Assembly: GCF_026125785.1 (NCBI RefSeq)
Contig: NZ_JAHCKL010000023.1
Span: 1-64,000, forward strand
Direction: 5' to 3'
DNA from: Hydrogenophaga sp.
GTDB lineage: Bacteria > Pseudomonadota > Gammaproteobacteria > Burkholderiales > Burkholderiaceae_C
DNA: 64,000 bases
Shown here: piece after piece, positions 1-7,867 of the stretch
Layout: the number at the start of each line of letters is the position of its first letter
Position numbering within the stretch: the first letter of the stretch is position 1
Notes under the pieces: generated by a model
Seen by the model: the letters and a program-made list of their open reading frames with translations, nothing else
What the model was told of the DNA's origin: nothing
Database searches by the model: none
Position numbers and translations under genes: made by a program

Positions 1-14
1 CAAGGGCTGACGGC

Positions 15-443
15 TCACTCCGGTGGCTGGCGCGTGGGAATGCGCGCCACCACCCACACGCCCACCAGCGCGGCGGCCATCAGGCCGGCCAGTGCCCAGG
101 GGCGGTCGCGGAACCCCCAGGCCGAGAGGCCGACCATCACCAGCATGGAGACCTGCGCCACCCGCTTGGTGCGCCGGGTCAGGCTGCGGTGCGTTTCCCA
201 GTCGCGCACCATCGGTCCCATCCAGCGATGACCGAGCAGCCAGCCATACAGGCGCGGTGAAGCCCTGGCATAGCAGGCGGCGGCCAGCAGCACGAAGGGC
301 GTGGTGGGCAGGCCGGGGAGCACCACGCCGATGATGCCCAGCGCCAGCGAAAGGCTGCCTGCCAGCCACAGCAGCCAGCGCACCGTGCGTGACCGGTGCG
401 GTGCCGCTGCGGGCGCGGAGGGGGCCTGGGTGGGGGCGGACAT
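15..443 (-). CDS. DUF454 (YbaN-like) inner membrane protein
   Basis: Encodes 142 aa when started at the ATG ending at 443 (MSAPTQAPSAP...). A longer frame reaches 593 but would overlap the nrdJ start. After a short proline/alanine-rich tail come two hydrophobic hairpins (about residues 20-60 and 95-130). The first carries the conserved GVVLPGLPTTPF-type motif of the DUF454/YbaN family, and a basic stretch (ETHRSLTRRTKR) separates them. The family has no assigned function; YbaN of E. coli is its best-known member. The gene diverges from nrdJ across about 100 bases. Family call is good, role unknown. Confidence 0.85.
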   Translation of the reverse strand: MSAPTQAPSAPAAAPHRSRTVRWLLWLAGSLSLALGIIGVVLPGLPTTPFVLLAAACYARASPRLYGWLLGHRWMGPMVRDWETHRSLTRRTKRVAQVSMLVMVGLSAWGFRDRPWALAGLMAAALVGVWVVARIPTRQPPE

Positions 444-544
444 GTGGACAAGGCGAGGAAAGACCTTGCAAGCATAGTCGCAGCGCTTTGCAGGCTTTGC
501 GCAAAGGTGCACCATAGGCCTGAAGCTCTGCAAGGAACCGCACC
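444..544. promoter_or_regulatory. Divergent promoter region with 12-bp palindrome (DUF454/nrdJ)
   Basis: The 101-base gap between divergent genes holds a perfect palindrome CTTTGCGCAAAG at 495-506, preceded by a direct repeat of its left half (CTTTGCAGG at 486-494). A weak promoter-like pair for nrdJ is TTGCAG (488-493) and CATAGG (513-518). An AAGGA ribosome-binding site lies just before the nrdJ ATG. I see neither a NrdR-box consensus nor room for a cobalamin riboswitch. Operator function is inference. Confidence 0.35.
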
Positions 545-2962
545 ATGAAACGCGACGCCCTGAAATCGGCGGCCCGGGCGGCCATCGGTCCACAGCCCAT
601 CACGCTGGATGTGCTCCGCGAAAAGTACCTCAAGGCCGGCGAAACCAGCGAGGACGACATCCACCGCCGTGTGGCGCGGGCACTGGCTTCGGTCGAGGCC
701 GAACCCGTGCGCGGCGAATGGGAGCAGCGCTTCCTGGACAACCTGCGTGCCGGCGCGATCGGTGCGGGGCGCATCATGAGTGCCGCGGGCACCACCCTGC
801 AGGCGACCCTGATCAACTGCTTCGTGCAGCCGGTGGGCGACAGCATCCAGGGTACCGACGAAGGCGGCTACCCAGGCATCTATGAGGCCTTGCGCGAGGC
901 CGCCGAAACCATGCGCCGGGGTGGGGGCGTTGGCTACGACTTCTCGCGCATCCGCCCACGCGGCGCGGAGGTCAAGGCCACCGCCTCGCTGGCGTCTGGC
1001 CCCTGCAGCTACATGAATGTGTTCGACCAGTCTTGTGCCACGGTGGAGAGCGCGGGGGCGCGGCGCGGTGCGCAGATGGCCGTGCTGCGCATCGACCACC
1101 CGGATGTGCTGGAGTTCATCACCGCCAAGCGCACGCCGGGGCGCTGGAACAACTTCAATGTTTCGGTGGGTGTGACGGACGCCTTCATGCAGGCCCTGGC
1201 CGACGAAGGGTCCTGGGAACTGGCGCACCGCGCGCGCCCCGGCCCGGTGCTGCTGGCCCAGGGCGCGCACCAGCGCGCCGATGGCCTGTGGGTCTACCGC
1301 AGCCTGCCCGCACGCGAGCTCTGGGACACGGTCATGCGCTCGACCTACGACTTCGCCGAACCCGGCATCCTGTTCCTGGACCACATCCAGCGCGACAACA
1401 ACCTGCGCCACTGCGAGACCATCGAAGCGACGAACCCCTGTGGCGAGCAGCCCCTGCCACCCTATGGGTGCTGCGACCTCGGTCCGGTCATCCTCACCCG
1501 TTTCGTGCGCAACCCCTTCGGTTTCGGTGGTCTGCCTGCCTTTGATTTCGAAGCCTTCGAAACCGTGGTGGCCACGCAGGTCCGGGCGCTGGACAACGTG
1601 CTGGAGTTGACCTGGTGGCCGCTGCCGCAGCAGCGCGCCGAGTCGGCGGCCAAGCGGCGCATCGGCGTGGGCTTCACCGGCATGGGCAATGCACTGGCCA
1701 TGCTGTGCCTGCGTTACGACCGCGCCGAGGGACGGGCCATGGCCGCGCGCATCGCCGAGCGCTTGCGCGATGCGGCCTACGGCGCATCGGTGGCGCTGGC
1801 AAAAGAGAAGGGTGCGTTCCCGCGCTTCGATGCCGACGGTTACCTGGCCGAAGGCACCTTCGCCAGCCGCCTGCCCGAAGCGCTGCGCGCGGCGATCCGG
1901 GCGCATGGCATCCGCAACAGCCACCTGCTCTCCATCGCGCCCACCGGCACCGTCAGCCTGGCCTTTGCCGACAACGCTTCCAACGGCATCGAGCCGCCGT
2001 TTGCCTGGACCTACCGGCGCAAGAAGCGCGAGTCCGACGGCAGCACCACCGACTACCTGGTGGAGGACCATGCCTGGCGGCTGTACCGCGAACTGGGCGG
2101 CGACGTTGAGAACCTGCCCGAGTACTTCGTGAACGCCCTGTCCATGCCGGCGTCCGACCACCTGGCGATGATGGAAGCGGTGCAGCCCTTCGTGGACACC
2201 GCCATCTCCAAGACCGTGAACATCCCGGCCGACTACCCTTATGACGACTTCAAGGGCCTGTACCAGCAGGCCTGGCGCGCGCAGCTCAAGGGGCTGGCCA
2301 CCTACCGGCCCAATGAGATCCTGGGCTCGGTGCTGGACACCGGTGCCCCCGCCACGGAGATGGGCTCGCAGACCGACCCCATGCGCACCGTGATCGAGAG
2401 CCGCCCCATCGGCGCGCTGCCCTCGGTTGCCGACAAGATCGAGTACTGGACGCAGGAAGGCCACCAGACGCTGTACCTGGTGGTGTCCTTCCTGCCGGTG
2501 CCTTCGGCCGATGGCTCGGGCACGGTAGAGCGTGCCATCGAGTTCTTCATGCCGGTGGGCCAGAGTGGCGAGTCCCAGCAGTGGGTGACGGCCAGCATGC
2601 GGCTGCTGTCGCTGGCCGCGCGTGGGGGTTTCCTGGAGCGCGCCTTGCGCGACATGCGCAAGGTGGTCTGGGACCGCGGTCCGGTGCGCCTGGGCACGTA
2701 CGAGAAGCCCGACGGCACGCGCGTGCCCATGTGGCACGACTCGGTGGTGGCGGCGATCGCCTACGCGGTGCAGACACTCATCGCCCGGCGCGCCGGCGGC
2801 CCGGTCATGGCCGCGCTTCCGGCTGCCGAGCCCGTGGCGGTGGCGACCACACCCGGTCTGATGCCGGGGCGCAAATGCAGCGAATGCGGCGCCCACGCCG
2901 TGATCCGCAGGGACGGGTGCGAACAATGCACGCAGTGCGGCCACCTGGGGGCATGCGGATGA
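545..2962 (+). CDS. nrdJ: Adenosylcobalamin-dependent (class II) ribonucleoside-diphosphate reductase
   Basis: An 805-aa class II ribonucleotide reductase that makes deoxyribonucleotides with a B12-derived radical, independent of oxygen. Visible features are C92 in a LINCFV context (one of the redox pair), the NPCGE motif at 297-301 (Asn, thiyl-radical Cys and Glu of the active site), the GCC sequence at 308-310 and an ASNGIEPPF motif. The C-terminal tail is cysteine-rich: C778, C781, C792, C795, C798 and C804 form CxxC pairs, as expected for a zinc-ribbon/redox tail that re-reduces the active site. No activating or small subunit lies nearby, as expected for class II. The stop overlaps the start of a hemerythrin gene, so the two are probably co-translated. 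Confidence 0.95.
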   Translation: MKRDALKSAARAAIGPQPITLDVLREKYLKAGETSEDDIHRRVARALASVEAEPVRGEWEQRFLDNLRAGAIGAGRIMSAAGTTLQATLINCFVQPVGDSIQGTDEGGYPGIYEALREAAETMRRGGGVGYDFSRIRPRGAEVKATASLASGPCSYMNVFDQSCATVESAGARRGAQMAVLRIDHPDVLEFITAKRTPGRWNNFNVSVGVTDAFMQALADEGSWELAHRARPGPVLLAQGAHQRADGLWVYRSLPARELWDTVMRSTYDFAEPGILFLDHIQRDNNLRHCETIEATNPCGEQPLPPYGCCDLGPVILTRFVRNPFGFGGLPAFDFEAFETVVATQVRALDNVLELTWWPLPQQRAESAAKRRIGVGFTGMGNALAMLCLRYDRAEGRAMAARIAERLRDAAYGASVALAKEKGAFPRFDADGYLAEGTFASRLPEALRAAIRAHGIRNSHLLSIAPTGTVSLAFADNASNGIEPPFAWTYRRKKRESDGSTTDYLVEDHAWRLYRELGGDVENLPEYFVNALSMPASDHLAMMEAVQPFVDTAISKTVNIPADYPYDDFKGLYQQAWRAQLKGLATYRPNEILGSVLDTGAPATEMGSQTDPMRTVIESRPIGALPSVADKIEYWTQEGHQTLYLVVSFLPVPSADGSGTVERAIEFFMPVGQSGESQQWVTASMRLLSLAARGGFLERALRDMRKVVWDRGPVRLGTYEKPDGTRVPMWHDSVVAAIAYAVQTLIARRAGGPVMAALPAAEPVAVATTPGLMPGRKCSECGAHAVIRRDGCEQCTQCGHLGACG

Positions 2963-3525
2963 GCACACCCGTGCGCATCGACCTGCCCGGCCACCGCGCG
3001 CCGGCGGTGGGCTTCGAGGCGCCGTTCGACATGCTGGACGCCTGCCACGAGCGCGTGCAACGCATGCTGCGGCTGTTGGCGCGGCTGCAGGAGCGTTTGC
3101 AAACCAGCGGCTGGGACCCGCACGTGGCCAGTGCCGCGCAGGACGTGATGCGCTACTTCGACGAAGCCGCGCCGCGGCACCACGAGGACGAGGAGCGGCA
3201 CGTGTTTCCGCCGCTGCTGTCGGGAAAGGACGAGGCCTTGTGCGAGACCGTGCAGCGCCTGCGCCAGGACCACCGCGACATGGAAGCCGCCTGGTCGCAG
3301 GCGCGCGAGGTGCTGGCCGCCCTGCGGCAGGCGCCACCCGTTGGCTGGACAGGACTCGACCCGCTGGCGCAGGCCGCGCTCGATGGCTTTTCCAGCCTGT
3401 ACGCGCGGCACCTGGAGGACGAGGATGGCCTGGTCTATCCCGCCGCGCAGGCCCTGTTGAATCCCCGGGATCTTCAGGCCATGAGCGCGGACATGATGCG
3501 CCGCCGAGGTCTCACGCCATCCTGA
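2959..3525 (+). CDS. Hemerythrin (HHE) domain protein
   Basis: A 188-aa four-helix protein of the hemerythrin/HHE cation-binding family. Ligand-type residues occur in order: H30 (DACHE), the H74-H75-E-D-E-E-R-H81 cluster, a DHRDM motif and a C-terminal HLEDED motif, matching a di-iron site that binds oxygen or NO. The ATG at 2959 forms an ATGA overlap with the nrdJ stop; an alternative in-frame ATG lies two codons upstream at 2953. Coupling to a radical RNR suggests an oxygen- or iron-related support role, but that is inference from position only. Confidence 0.85.
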   Translation: MSTPVRIDLPGHRAPAVGFEAPFDMLDACHERVQRMLRLLARLQERLQTSGWDPHVASAAQDVMRYFDEAAPRHHEDEERHVFPPLLSGKDEALCETVQRLRQDHRDMEAAWSQAREVLAALRQAPPVGWTGLDPLAQAALDGFSSLYARHLEDEDGLVYPAAQALLNPRDLQAMSADMMRRRGLTPS

Positions 3526-3540
3526 GGGCGGTAGCCTGGA

Positions 3541-4245
3541 TCAGGCTTTGGGGCCGACGGTGAGCGCGACGTCGCCCACGCCTTCCACGCGACCCGTGAT
3601 GCGGTCGCCTGGCTGCACCGCGCCCACACCTTCGGGCGTACCGGTGTAGATCAGATCGCCCGGCTGCAGATGGTAGAAGAGCGAGAGGTCGGCAATGATC
3701 TCGCGGATGTTCCAGATCAATTGGTCCACGTTGGACGCCTGCTTGACCTGGCCATTGACCGACAGCTCGATGGCGCCGCGTTCGATCACCTGGCCGGGCA
3801 TGGGCACGACCTCGCTGCACACCGCACTGTGTTCCACGTCCTTGCCCAGGTCCCAAGGCCGGCCCTTGTCGCGGGCAGCCAATTGCAGGTCGCGCCGCGT
3901 CATGTCCAGGCCGCTGGCGTAGCCGTAGATGATGTCGTGGGCGTCCTCGGCCTTCACGCGGAAACCTGGCTTGCCGATGGCCATCACCAGCTCCATCTCG
4001 AAGTGGTAGTTGGCGGTTTCGCTCGGGTACGGTGTGGTCGCACCCGACAGGGTCAGCGTCTGCGGCGACTTGGTGAAATAGAACGGCCGCTCGGCCGACT
4101 TGTCCACGGGCTTGCCCATCTCCACCGCGTGCGCGTGGTAGTTGCGGCCAACGAAGAACAGGCGTTGGACTGGAAACTGCTCGGCCAGTCCGCGAATGGG
4201 CAGAGCGACAACGGGAGCGGGGGGAAACAGGTAGCGCTGGGTCAT
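3541..4245 (-). CDS. Fumarylacetoacetate hydrolase family protein, probable fumarylpyruvate hydrolase
   Basis: A 234-aa FAH-family C-C bond hydrolase. The family core is visible: the FVGRNYHAHA start strand, a KSPQTL segment, the metal-binding acidic residues in FEMELVMAIG, the YGYASGLDMTRRD loop and the GDLIYTGTPEGVG motif near the C-terminus. It follows gentisate dioxygenase with an ATGA overlap, so it most likely hydrolyses fumarylpyruvate (or maleylpyruvate directly) to pyruvate and a C4 dicarboxylate, as NagK does. The isomerase that would sit between these steps is not encoded here. Family certain, exact substrate inferred. Confidence 0.88.
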   Translation of the reverse strand: MTQRYLFPPAPVVALPIRGLAEQFPVQRLFFVGRNYHAHAVEMGKPVDKSAERPFYFTKSPQTLTLSGATTPYPSETANYHFEMELVMAIGKPGFRVKAEDAHDIIYGYASGLDMTRRDLQLAARDKGRPWDLGKDVEHSAVCSEVVPMPGQVIERGAIELSVNGQVKQASNVDQLIWNIREIIADLSLFYHLQPGDLIYTGTPEGVGAVQPGDRITGRVEGVGDVALTVGPKA

Positions 4246-5300
4246 GGCATGTTGGGTTGGTTGTCGGGACGGACTTCGTAGACGCCAAGCTTGCGGTGCA
4301 GCGGCGACTCGTCGGCCAGAAAAAGGAAAGCGGGCTGGCTGGCCGAGGGGTTGCTCAGCGTGGTGGCGGTGTAGCCCGGGATGCAGCAGGTGTCGGCCTC
4401 GACCAGGTCGAAGCGCTGCGAACCGGCGGCGACGGTCGCGCCGCCTTCGATCACGTGGTACACCACGGCGGGTGAACGCGCCGGCAGTGTGAGCGTCTGG
4501 CCCGGGCGCAGCATCAGCGCGTGAAAGCCCAGGATGTTCTCCGCGTCCTCACCCGTCTCCGGGTTGGTGTAGGTCACTTGCACCGCGTCCACGTCAGGCC
4601 GGTCGGCCGCGATGGACAGCAATGCGGCCTTGGCGTCGGCCCAAGGGTAGCGCAGCATGGGGTAGCGCTTGCCGCTGCGGCCGAACACCGGCGTGGGCAC
4701 CACGCCGCCGCGTGCATAGGCGCGCTCGCCACGGCCCGGCAGAACGTCCTGTCGCGTGCCGTTGAGGTGGTAGCTCACCTCCAGGTAGTAGGCCAGCGGC
4801 AGGTCCAGCACGTCCAGCCAGATCACCGGCTGGTCACCGTCGTGGCCATGCTCATGCCACAGGCCGGTGGGCGTGAGGATGAGGTCCCCGCGTTCCATGT
4901 GGCACTTCTCGCCGTCGACCGTGGTCCAGGCGCCTTCACCCTCCACCACCATGCGCACCGCATTGGGCGTGTGCCGGTGGCTGGGCGCCCATTCGCCCGG
5001 CAGGAGCAACTGCATGCCGAGGTACATCGCCGCGCTGGCCTGCATCTTGTCCAGCCCATGGCCCGGATTGGCCAGCACCAGCACGCGGCGCTCGGCCTTT
5101 TCGATGGGCGTGAGTTCGCCCGCCTTGAGCAGCAGGGGCTTGATGGTCTTGTAGGGCCAGTGGGTTGCCTTTGTCTGGCGCGAAGGAATCTGCGGCGGCA
5201 GCACGCCGCGCAGGCTCGGCCAGAGCGGCACCAGATTGAGCGCGCGCAGGTCCGCCACGTAGTCGGCGGGCAGGTCTTCGAGTCGTCCGAGGTCGTTCAT
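4242..5300 (-). CDS. Gentisate 1,2-dioxygenase
   Basis: Ring-cleaving bicupin that opens gentisate to maleylpyruvate using Fe(II) and oxygen. With the ATG ending at 5300 it is 352 aa. The N-terminal cupin carries H108 and H110 (HRH) and a WHEHGH segment about 40 residues later, the expected iron ligands; a second cupin-like half follows. In-frame ATGs ending at 5330 and 5345 would extend it by 10 or 15 residues. No start has a good ribosome-binding site, and I prefer 5300 because a promoter-like -10 box lies at 5344-5349. The gene is first in a two-gene operon with the FAH hydrolase and diverges from a MarR regulator. Confidence 0.88.
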   Translation of the reverse strand: MNDLGRLEDLPADYVADLRALNLVPLWPSLRGVLPPQIPSRQTKATHWPYKTIKPLLLKAGELTPIEKAERRVLVLANPGHGLDKMQASAAMYLGMQLLLPGEWAPSHRHTPNAVRMVVEGEGAWTTVDGEKCHMERGDLILTPTGLWHEHGHDGDQPVIWLDVLDLPLAYYLEVSYHLNGTRQDVLPGRGERAYARGGVVPTPVFGRSGKRYPMLRYPWADAKAALLSIAADRPDVDAVQVTYTNPETGEDAENILGFHALMLRPGQTLTLPARSPAVVYHVIEGGATVAAGSQRFDLVEADTCCIPGYTATTLSNPSASQPAFLFLADESPLHRKLGVYEVRPDNQPNMP

Positions 5301-5325
5301 GGGGAGTTGCGTTGAGGGTTGTACG

Positions 5326-5373
5326 CTCATGATGAGTGTACTCATTGTATGTGTGGTGCTAGGATTCCGGCAA
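5326..5373 (-). promoter_or_regulatory. Gentisate operon promoter with MarR-type palindromic operator
   Basis: Reading leftward, TTGCCG (5373-5368) and TACAAT (5349-5344), 18 bases apart, resemble a sigma-70 promoter for the dioxygenase operon. ATGAGT-GT-ACTCAT (5332-5345), a perfect 6-bp inverted repeat, overlaps the -10 box and the predicted transcription start. A second, shorter inverted repeat, CTCAT-G-ATGAG (5326-5336), shares its left half. This geometry suits a dimeric MarR repressor, and a MarR gene starts 61 bases away. Confidence 0.55.
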
Positions 5374-5405
5374 GTCCTTCCGCCACCCTCCTCAGCCATC
5401 AGCGC

Positions 5406-5894
5406 ATGCCTCCCGCCAAGAAGCGCGGCCAGCCGGTCGCCCGCCACATCGATGAACTGCCCGGCCACAACATCCGGCGTCTGCACCAGATCTCGGTGGG
5501 CATCTTCCTGCAGGAGCTGGGTGAACTGGGCATCACGCCGGTGCAGTACGCCGCCTTGCAGACCGTGGCCAACCACCCGGGCATCGACCAACGCACGCTG
5601 GCGCGTGCCATCGCGCTGGACACTTCCACCACCGGCGGCGTGGTGGACCGGCTGGAGTCCCGCGGTTGCCTGGAGCGCAGGACCTCGCCGGAAGACCGGC
5701 GCGCGCGGCAGCTCACGCTGACCGATGCCGGCATGCAACTGCTCGACGAGGCCGTGCCCGCCATGCTGCGCGCGCAGGAACTGATCCTGGGCCCGCTCTC
5801 GCCGCGCCAGCGCGCCGAGTTCCTCAAGCTGCTGCACTTGTTGGTGGACACCAACAACGCCCACAGCCGGGCGCCGAGCGAATCGATGAAGTGA
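5406..5894 (+). CDS. MarR family transcriptional regulator
   Basis: A 162-aa winged-helix repressor of the MarR family. It shows the N-terminal dimer helix (HIDELPGHNIRRLHQIS), a recognition-helix region (RTLARAIALDTSTTGGVVDRLESRG) and the conserved wing (ERRTSPEDRRARQLTLTDAG). The start is the ATG at 5406; an upstream frame to 5319 runs through the operator and is unlikely. It faces the gentisate operon and probably represses it until an aromatic acid binds. Ligand is unknown. Confidence 0.88.
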   Translation: MPPAKKRGQPVARHIDELPGHNIRRLHQISVGIFLQELGELGITPVQYAALQTVANHPGIDQRTLARAIALDTSTTGGVVDRLESRGCLERRTSPEDRRARQLTLTDAGMQLLDEAVPAMLRAQELILGPLSPRQRAEFLKLLHLLVDTNNAHSRAPSESMK

Positions 5895-5972
5895 GCCCGG
5901 CCGGCCGCCGGGTCTTGGCGCGCTGAGGAGCGCTCGATATGATCGGCGGCGCCCTACCGGAGGCCCGCCACC

Positions 5973-6479
5973 GTGTCGCCCACCCCACCCATGCCGAAGC
6001 TGACGCCCGAGTTCCTGGCGATGATCACGCGAGGGGTGTCCGTCATCGTCAGCGGCTGTGGCCCGGACCTGACCCCCAGCCTGATGCGCGGGGTAGGCAG
6101 TCTGATAGAGGGCCAGGGCGAACGCGTCACGGTGTTCCTCAACCGCACGCCATCGGCGCAATTGCTGCGCGACATTGCGGCCACCGGCCGCGTGGCCGTG
6201 GTCTTCAGCGAACCCAGTTCGCACCGCACGGTACAGCTCAAGGCGCGCAGCGGCGTGCGCATCCGCGAGGCGCGCGAGCATGACCTGCCGGCGCTGCAGC
6301 GCTACGCCGCTTCCATGGCGGTGGAGCTGTCCCGGGTCGGCCTGGGCCCCGAGTTTGCCGCGGCGATGCTGGCCTACCGGTTCGACGACCTGGTGGCGCT
6401 GAGCTTCTCGCCCGAGGAGGCCTATGACCAGACCCCTGGCCCGCGCGCCGGCCAGCCGATCACGAGGGCCCAGGCGTGA
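5973..6479 (+). CDS. Small pyridoxamine 5'-phosphate oxidase-like protein
   Basis: A 168-aa protein resembling short flavin- or pyridoxal-binding split-barrel proteins (PNPOx-like family). The pattern is LTPEFLAMITRGVSVIVSGCG, then strands with LNRTPSAQLLRDIAATGRVAVVFSEPSSHRTVQLKA. The GTG at 5973 is preceded by GGAGG (5959-5963) at good spacing, which favours it over the ATG at 5991. A GTGA overlap couples it to the next gene, which itself begins with a related domain. Cofactor and substrate are unknown; family assignment rests on pattern only. Confidence 0.6.
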   Translation: MSPTPPMPKLTPEFLAMITRGVSVIVSGCGPDLTPSLMRGVGSLIEGQGERVTVFLNRTPSAQLLRDIAATGRVAVVFSEPSSHRTVQLKARSGVRIREAREHDLPALQRYAASMAVELSRVGLGPEFAAAMLAYRFDDLVALSFSPEEAYDQTPGPRAGQPITRAQA

Positions 6480-7852
6480 GCGCCGGCAACCTGGACGGCG
6501 CCGCCGAGGGCGTCGAACTGGCCGAGGTGCGGCCCTGCCTCGAAGGCGCGATCCCCGCGATCATGGCCACCTGCGCGGCCGATGGCACGCCCAATGTGGC
6601 CTACATCTCCCAGGTGTTCCACGTGGACGAGCGGCACGTGGCACTGTCTTTCCAGTTCTTCAACAGGACGCGGCAGAACCTGATGGCCCATCCGCGCTCC
6701 ACGGTGCTGGTGCTGCACCCGGTGACGGCGCGTTTCTACCGCCTGCACCTGCGCTACCTGCGCACCGAAGAGTCCGGTCCGGTGTTCGAGAGCATGAAGG
6801 CGCAGCTTGCCAGCATCGCCTCGCACAGTGGCATGAGTGGGGTGTTCCGCCTGCTGGGCTCCGACATTCACGAGGTGCAGGCCATCGAGCGCCTCGATGG
6901 CGCGCCGCTGCCCGAGCCGCCGGCGCGCTGCAGCATGCTGGGCGCGTTGCGCCGAGGCAGCGGCCGCCTGGCCGCCTGCGACTCGCTGGACACGCTGCTG
7001 GACGCGACGATGACCACGCTGGGCCAGGACCTGGGCATCGAGCACGCCCTGCTGCTGATCCTGGATCCGGCCACCGAGCGCCTCTACACCGTGGCCAGCC
7101 TGGGCTATCCCTCGTCCGGCGTGGGCTCGGAGATCGCGCTGGGGGATGGCGTGATCGGCGTGGCGGCCCGCGAACGCACACCGGTGCGCATCATGCACAT
7201 GACCAGCGCCTACCTGTACAGCCGCGCCATGCGCGACAGCCTGGCCGGCGCAGCCGCGATGCCTCAGGGAACCGACATTCCTTATCCCGGCCTGCGTGAG
7301 CCGCACAGCCAGATGGCCGTGCCGCTGCTCTCCGCGGGTCGCCTGCTGGGGGTGTTGTTCGTGGAAAGCCCGCAGGAACTGCGCTTCAGCTACGAAGACG
7401 AAGACCTGCTGGTCACGCTGGCTGGCCAGCTCGCCGCTGCCATCGACCTGATGCAGGAATGCGCCGAGCCGGCGCCGCCGCAAAGCCCGCAGCCAGGGGC
7501 CGCGCCAGCGCGGTCCCGCACCGGGCCGACCCTGCGCGTGCGCCGCTACCGCAGCAACGACAGCGTCTTCGTCAACGACGCCTACCTGATCAAGGGCGTG
7601 GCGGGGGCCATTCTGTGGAAGCTGCTGCAGGACCGCCAGCGCCATGGCCGCAGTGAGTTCACCAACCGCGAGTTGCGCCTGGACGCGGCGTTGAGGCTGC
7701 CGGATGTGGCGGACAACCTGGAGGCCCGGCTCCTGCTGCTGCAGCGCCGCCTGGAAGAGCAGTGCCCGCAATTGCGCATCCAGAAGACCGCGCGCGGGTG
7801 CTTTCGCTTCGAGGCCCTGGGCCCGGTCGTCCTCGAAGAGATGGCAGCCTGA
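6476..7852 (+). CDS. PNPOx-GAF-winged-helix fusion protein (putative sensor/regulator)
   Basis: A 458-aa multidomain protein started by GTG at 6476. Residues about 15-130 look like a pyridoxamine-phosphate-oxidase split barrel (PAIMATCAADGTPNVAYISQVF is typical). Residues about 165-335 form a GAF domain (LDTLLDATMTTLGQDLGIEHALLLI ... LLSAGRLLGVLFVESPQ). Residues about 355-455 look like a winged-helix output segment (ILWKLLQDRQRHGRSEFTNRELRLD). The arrangement suggests a small-molecule or redox sensor coupled to DNA binding. It is translationally coupled to a stand-alone PNPOx-like partner. Function is inference. Confidence 0.7.
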   Translation: MSAGNLDGAAEGVELAEVRPCLEGAIPAIMATCAADGTPNVAYISQVFHVDERHVALSFQFFNRTRQNLMAHPRSTVLVLHPVTARFYRLHLRYLRTEESGPVFESMKAQLASIASHSGMSGVFRLLGSDIHEVQAIERLDGAPLPEPPARCSMLGALRRGSGRLAACDSLDTLLDATMTTLGQDLGIEHALLLILDPATERLYTVASLGYPSSGVGSEIALGDGVIGVAARERTPVRIMHMTSAYLYSRAMRDSLAGAAAMPQGTDIPYPGLREPHSQMAVPLLSAGRLLGVLFVESPQELRFSYEDEDLLVTLAGQLAAAIDLMQECAEPAPPQSPQPGAAPARSRTGPTLRVRRYRSNDSVFVNDAYLIKGVAGAILWKLLQDRQRHGRSEFTNRELRLDAALRLPDVADNLEARLLLLQRRLEEQCPQLRIQKTARGCFRFEALGPVVLEEMAA

Positions 7853-7867
7853 AGCGCCCTGCGCGCT

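Noticed and set aside
444..544. Cobalamin riboswitch upstream of nrdJ
   Set aside because: The gap is only 101 bases and no B12-box motif is visible.
179..3337. A continuous 1052-codon frame on the minus strand opposite nrdJ
   Set aside because: It is a GC-driven shadow: nrdJ on the other strand has full class II motifs, whereas this frame is low-complexity with no family match.
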